Shown here: in pieces, positions 5,004 through 7,663 of the stretch
How the letters are laid out: each line of letters begins with the position of its first letter
Numbering within the stretch: the first letter of the stretch is position 1
DNA from: Candidatus Zixiibacteriota bacterium
GTDB taxonomy: Bacteria > Zixibacteria > MSB-5A5 > JAABVY01
Length of the DNA stretch: 7,663 bases
Assembly (NCBI GenBank): GCA_011777135.1
Contig: JAABVY010000080.1
Location: forward strand, 1 to 7,663
Direction: 5' to 3'
Notes under the pieces: generated by a model
What the model saw: the letters and a program-made list of their open reading frames with translations, nothing else
What the model was told of the DNA's origin: nothing
Database searches by the model: none
Position numbers and translations under genes: made by a program

Positions 5004-7508
5004 TCATTTCTGCATGGCGTCGATCTTTTCGCGGAATTCCTTGATATACTCATGAGCCATGTCTCTGTCTCTCGATTCGGAATAGATATGAAACAGATCT
5101 TTCTCCCTATCCGGCGCGATCAGCACCCATCCTCCATCCCGCATGACCCGGATACCATCGACCAGTTGACGATCCTCCTCCGCTGTATGAGTAATGAGGT
5201 TGCGCATCACCTGACCCTTTTTGCGCCAGTTGCAGGGCACATCCTCACTAAGGTAAACAAGATCAGAGAACTTCTTGCGAAGCCCGGAGAATCGCTGATC
5301 CGTACGTGCCAGAAGTTCCAGTATCTTTGCAGTGGAAAACATGGCATCCGCGCCGAGCTGGAAGCCGGGAAATATAAATCCGCCCCTGGTACCCCCGACG
5401 AAATCAACATCCATGCTGGTCTTTGCATTCATCATCGCCTGGTGGTCGTTTCTGACACGAATAACTTCCACTCCGTATTCAGAAGCGATCTCATCCACGC
5501 CCATGGAAGCCAGCACCGGCACCGCCATCTTTCTGGCCTGGTTAACCGACAGGAACAGGTCGGTCACCAGCAATAGGAGCAGTTGTTCGGCTATCTCCAT
5601 CCCTTCCTCGTCAACAATCCTGATCTTCTCAGCGTTGTTATCCAGCATGATTCCCAGGTTTGCTCCAAGGGATTTGACAATCACTGACAAGGTTTTCATG
5701 GCGAAATTTTTCTCTTCGCGGGAGATGGAGACTTTGGAGGGGTCGATATAGGCATTCAGAGAAATCACTTCGCAGCCCAGTTCCCCAAAAATGGCCGGGA
5801 ATATATCCACCGCGCCGCCATGGGCGTAGTCGACCACAATTTTGAAATCAGCCGCCCGTATGGCCTCGACATCGATATATTTCAAGAATTGCTCCCGGTA
5901 GGACTCGAGTATGCGGACAGGATATTCTATAGTTCCGACCTCATCGATCCGGGCCCGCCTGAAATCCTCACGCACAAACAGCCTCTCCAGTGATTTCGCT
6001 TTAGAGGTCGCAATGTCCTGGCCATCTTCGGAGAAGAAGATGATATCCTGCAATTCCTTGCGATATGGTGTGTGGCGGATATGCACTCCTCCCGCATGTC
6101 TTCCGGTGTAAAGTTCGAACCTGACCACCGGAATCGGGAGAGTCTGCAGATCCCTTACATTGATACCGGCCGATATCAAGCCTGACCCAAAAGCGCGCTG
6201 GATCATCCTGGAGGAAAGCGAGACATCCCGTGAATAAACAACCGAACTGCCGGCTCCCAGCATGGCGCCGTAGGCAGCTCCCAGCTTGGCCGCAAATTCC
6301 GGAGTTATTTCCAGATTGCCCAGGCCGGTAACTTTAGCATCGGTGAAAAGCTCGCGGTTCCATTTTTCACCCCAGACCAGGCTGGTCGACAGGACCGCGC
6401 CATTTTCGACTTCTTTCTTGGGCCATATTTTAACGTTGGGAGAAATCGAGACCTCGTCACCAAGGGTGGCACCTTCCGAGACTATAGCATTTTCGTATAT
6501 TTTTGCCCGCGCACCGACACGGGTCTCGTTCATCAAAAGCGCCTGCGTAATCTCGGCTTGCTCGCTGATAACCGAGTCTTTCCAGATAATCGAGTTTGAA
6601 ATTTTGGATTTGGCCCCTATGATGCAGTTGTCACCAATAATAGAATTCACAATTTTGCAGTCTGGCTCTATGCTGACCTTATCGCCCAGGATAACCACGC
6701 CTTCGTATTTCACAGATTCATCGACATTCTGATTCTTGCCGATCCAGAGTATGGAGCCGTCATGCTTGAGCATGTTATAGCCCAGGTCGATTATGACCTC
6801 GCCCCTGAGTATATCCTGGTGCGCATTTGTATATTCACCAACATTACCGATATCCCGCCAGTAACCCTGAATATTACAGCCATAGAGGCCTTGCTTTTCC
6901 TGCAGCATCTTTGGGAATAAGTCTTTGGAGAAGTCGTAAAATTCTTTATTGGGGATTTGCTTTGTCACCTGCGGCTCGAGGACATAAATACCGGTATTAA
7001 TCTGATCCGAAAAAACCTCACCCCAGGTCGGCTTTTCGAGGAAGCGGGTAATTTTACCATCATGATCCGTTATAACCACACCGTAGGATAATGGATTTTC
7101 CATCTGGGTCAGGACCATGGTCGCATCGGCTTTGCGATCTTCATGGAATGAAATGACCGAAGAGAGATCGAAATCTGTAAGCACATCCCCCGATATGATC
7201 AAAATTCTTTCATCTTCAAAAAAATCCTCATAGGCATTTCGAACCGACCCGGCAGTGCCGAAATCGTCCTCGGCCAGCTTGTAGTGCATCTTCACCCCAA
7301 AATCCGATCCGTCACCAAAATAATCGGTAATTGCCTCGGGCTGGAAATAGAGAAGCGATAAAATTTCATCAAAGCCGTACTTCTTGAGCAGATTAACTAC
7401 ATGCTCCATCATCGGCTTATTGGCTACCGGAACCATGGGCTTGGGAACTCCAAGCGTTAATGGGCGCAGGCGTGTTCCGAACCCCCCTGCCATTATTATC
7501 GCTTTCAT
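5004..7508 (-). CDS. Mannose-1-phosphate guanylyltransferase-like protein fused to a degenerate phosphomannomutase domain
   Basis: This 834-residue protein has three parts. Residues 1-235 are a nucleotidyltransferase that joins a sugar-1-phosphate to an NTP. They carry the GGFGTRLRPLT loop (8-18), KPMVPVANKPM (23-33), FGTAGS (83-88), GDVLTD with the metal Asp108 (107-112), FLEKP with Lys159 (156-160) and WRDIG with Asp219 (217-221). GDP-mannose synthesis is the best fit, but another sugar or nucleotide is possible. Residues about 250-380 are hexapeptide repeats of a left-handed beta-helix. Residues about 395-834 follow the alpha-D-phosphohexomutase fold but lack its active-site signatures: GGVHIRHTPY (473-482) replaces the TASHNP serine loop, DNNAEK (623-628) replaces DGDADR, GGTRGGF (705-711) replaces GEMSGH, and APDREKD (798-804) replaces RPSGTEP. 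Mutase activity is therefore doubtful. From memory, similar altered motifs occur in homologous fusions of cyanobacteria and actinobacteria. The ATG at 7508 follows a GAGAGGG site and lies 4 nt after the previous stop. The enzyme would act in the cytoplasm, supplying an activated sugar to the polysaccharide genes downstream. Confidence 0.9.
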   Translation of the reverse strand: MKAIIMAGGFGTRLRPLTLGVPKPMVPVANKPMMEHVVNLLKKYGFDEILSLLYFQPEAITDYFGDGSDFGVKMHYKLAEDDFGTAGSVRNAYEDFFEDERILIISGDVLTDFDLSSVISFHEDRKADATMVLTQMENPLSYGVVITDHDGKITRFLEKPTWGEVFSDQINTGIYVLEPQVTKQIPNKEFYDFSKDLFPKMLQEKQGLYGCNIQGYWRDIGNVGEYTNAHQDILRGEVIIDLGYNMLKHDGSILWIGKNQNVDESVKYEGVVILGDKVSIEPDCKIVNSIIGDNCIIGAKSKISNSIIWKDSVISEQAEITQALLMNETRVGARAKIYENAIVSEGATLGDEVSISPNVKIWPKKEVENGAVLSTSLVWGEKWNRELFTDAKVTGLGNLEITPEFAAKLGAAYGAMLGAGSSVVYSRDVSLSSRMIQRAFGSGLISAGINVRDLQTLPIPVVRFELYTGRHAGGVHIRHTPYRKELQDIIFFSEDGQDIATSKAKSLERLFVREDFRRARIDEVGTIEYPVRILESYREQFLKYIDVEAIRAADFKIVVDYAHGGAVDIFPAIFGELGCEVISLNAYIDPSKVSISREEKNFAMKTLSVIVKSLGANLGIMLDNNAEKIRIVDEEGMEIAEQLLLLLVTDLFLSVNQARKMAVPVLASMGVDEIASEYGVEVIRVRNDHQAMMNAKTSMDVDFVGGTRGGFIFPGFQLGADAMFSTAKILELLARTDQRFSGLRKKFSDLVYLSEDVPCNWRKKGQVMRNLITHTAEEDRQLVDGIRVMRDGGWVLIAPDREKDLFHIYSESRDRDMAHEYIKEFREKIDAMQK

Positions 7509-7512
7509 AATG

Positions 7513-7663
7513 TTACCCTCTCGACTTTGCTCCCTTGTTGCGGGCAGAATTTAAGGTCTCTATTAACTTATCCCTGACTTCAAAAAGATCCTGATATTCG
7601 ATATACTCGCGCTCCTCCTGCTCCAGGAATCTGGCCAGATCATCCTTGGCAAATATCAGATCA
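7513..7663 (-). CDS. C-terminal end of an unrecognised protein (5' end outside window)
   Basis: An open frame enters from the window edge (first full codon at 7662-7660) and ends at TAA, 7515-7513, giving 49 residues. The peptide is strongly charged, with about 12 acidic and 9 basic residues. It reads as mostly helical, with a run of Glu/Arg in the middle (LEQEEREYIEYQDLF) and a basic tail (NKGAKSRG). I see no membrane segment and no motif that names a family. The stop is only 4 nt before the ATG of the nucleotidyltransferase fusion, and the likely ribosome binding site of that gene (GAGAGGG) lies inside this coding end. The two genes are therefore probably co-transcribed and translationally coupled. 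Reality of the frame is supported by this tight junction. Function is unknown, and a sugar-nucleotide or carbohydrate role would be inference from position only. Confidence 0.7.
   Translation of the reverse strand, partial: DLIFAKDDLARFLEQEEREYIEYQDLFEVRDKLIETLNSARNKGAKSRG

Noticed and set aside
5052..6732. Several plus-strand frames (5052-5576, 5332-5751, 5911-6111, 6286-6732)
   Set aside because: All are antisense to the nucleotidyltransferase fusion, overlap one another in different frames, and encode no recognisable protein.
1..7663. Mobile elements, CRISPR arrays, tRNA/rRNA genes, phage or defence systems
   Set aside because: No transposase, integrase, repeat-spacer pattern, cloverleaf-like sequence or defence domain was found. 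Coding sequence explains nearly the whole window.

Overview
The window is part of a polysaccharide (capsule, exopolysaccharide or O-antigen-like) biosynthesis and export locus of the Wzx/Wzy-dependent type. All six genes lie on the minus strand, so the biological reading order runs from high to low coordinates. A Wza-type SLBB/Poly_export protein and a periplasmic chain-length regulator (Wzz/PCP type) point to a bacterium with an outer membrane. Base composition looks moderate and the standard code fits: TAA, TAG and TGA are each used as stops at natural protein ends. I cannot assign a genus. An uncultured or deep-branching Gram-negative lineage is a guess.

Layout in transcription order. (1) 7663-7513: the last 49 codons of an unrecognised, charged, probably helical protein. 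(2) 7508-5004: an 834-residue fusion. An N-terminal sugar-1-phosphate nucleotidyltransferase (best fit GDP-mannose pyrophosphorylase) is followed by a left-handed beta-helix and a phosphomannomutase-like C-terminal half. That C-terminal half has lost the signature residues of all four phosphohexomutase active-site loops. (3) 5003-4790: a 214-bp gap with two inverted repeats and a near-consensus sigma70-type promoter (TTGACA-17-TATCAT) directed at the export genes. (4) 4789-3179: Wza-like exporter with four SLBB-type repeats and a C-terminal hydrophobic helix. (5) 3173-1953: Wzz-like chain-length protein without a kinase domain. (6) 1918-818: DegT/DnrJ/EryC1/StrS-family sugar aminotransferase. 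(7) 790-1: N-terminal 263 codons of a Wzx-type flippase that runs off the window.

How they fit together: the nucleotidyltransferase fusion would supply an activated sugar such as GDP-mannose. The aminotransferase would make an amino sugar nucleotide. The flippase would move lipid-linked repeat units across the inner membrane. Wzz would set chain length, and the Wza-like protein would form the outer-membrane exit. Glycosyltransferases, an initiating transferase and a Wzy polymerase are not in the window and are expected further downstream (below coordinate 1).

The points most worth a second look are the degenerate mutase half of the fusion, the flippase start (no ATG, same frame as the preceding gene across one TAG, with a 9-bp direct repeat at the junction), and the promoter with two upstream dyads spaced about three helical turns apart. 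No mobile element, CRISPR array, tRNA, rRNA or clearly novel system was seen.
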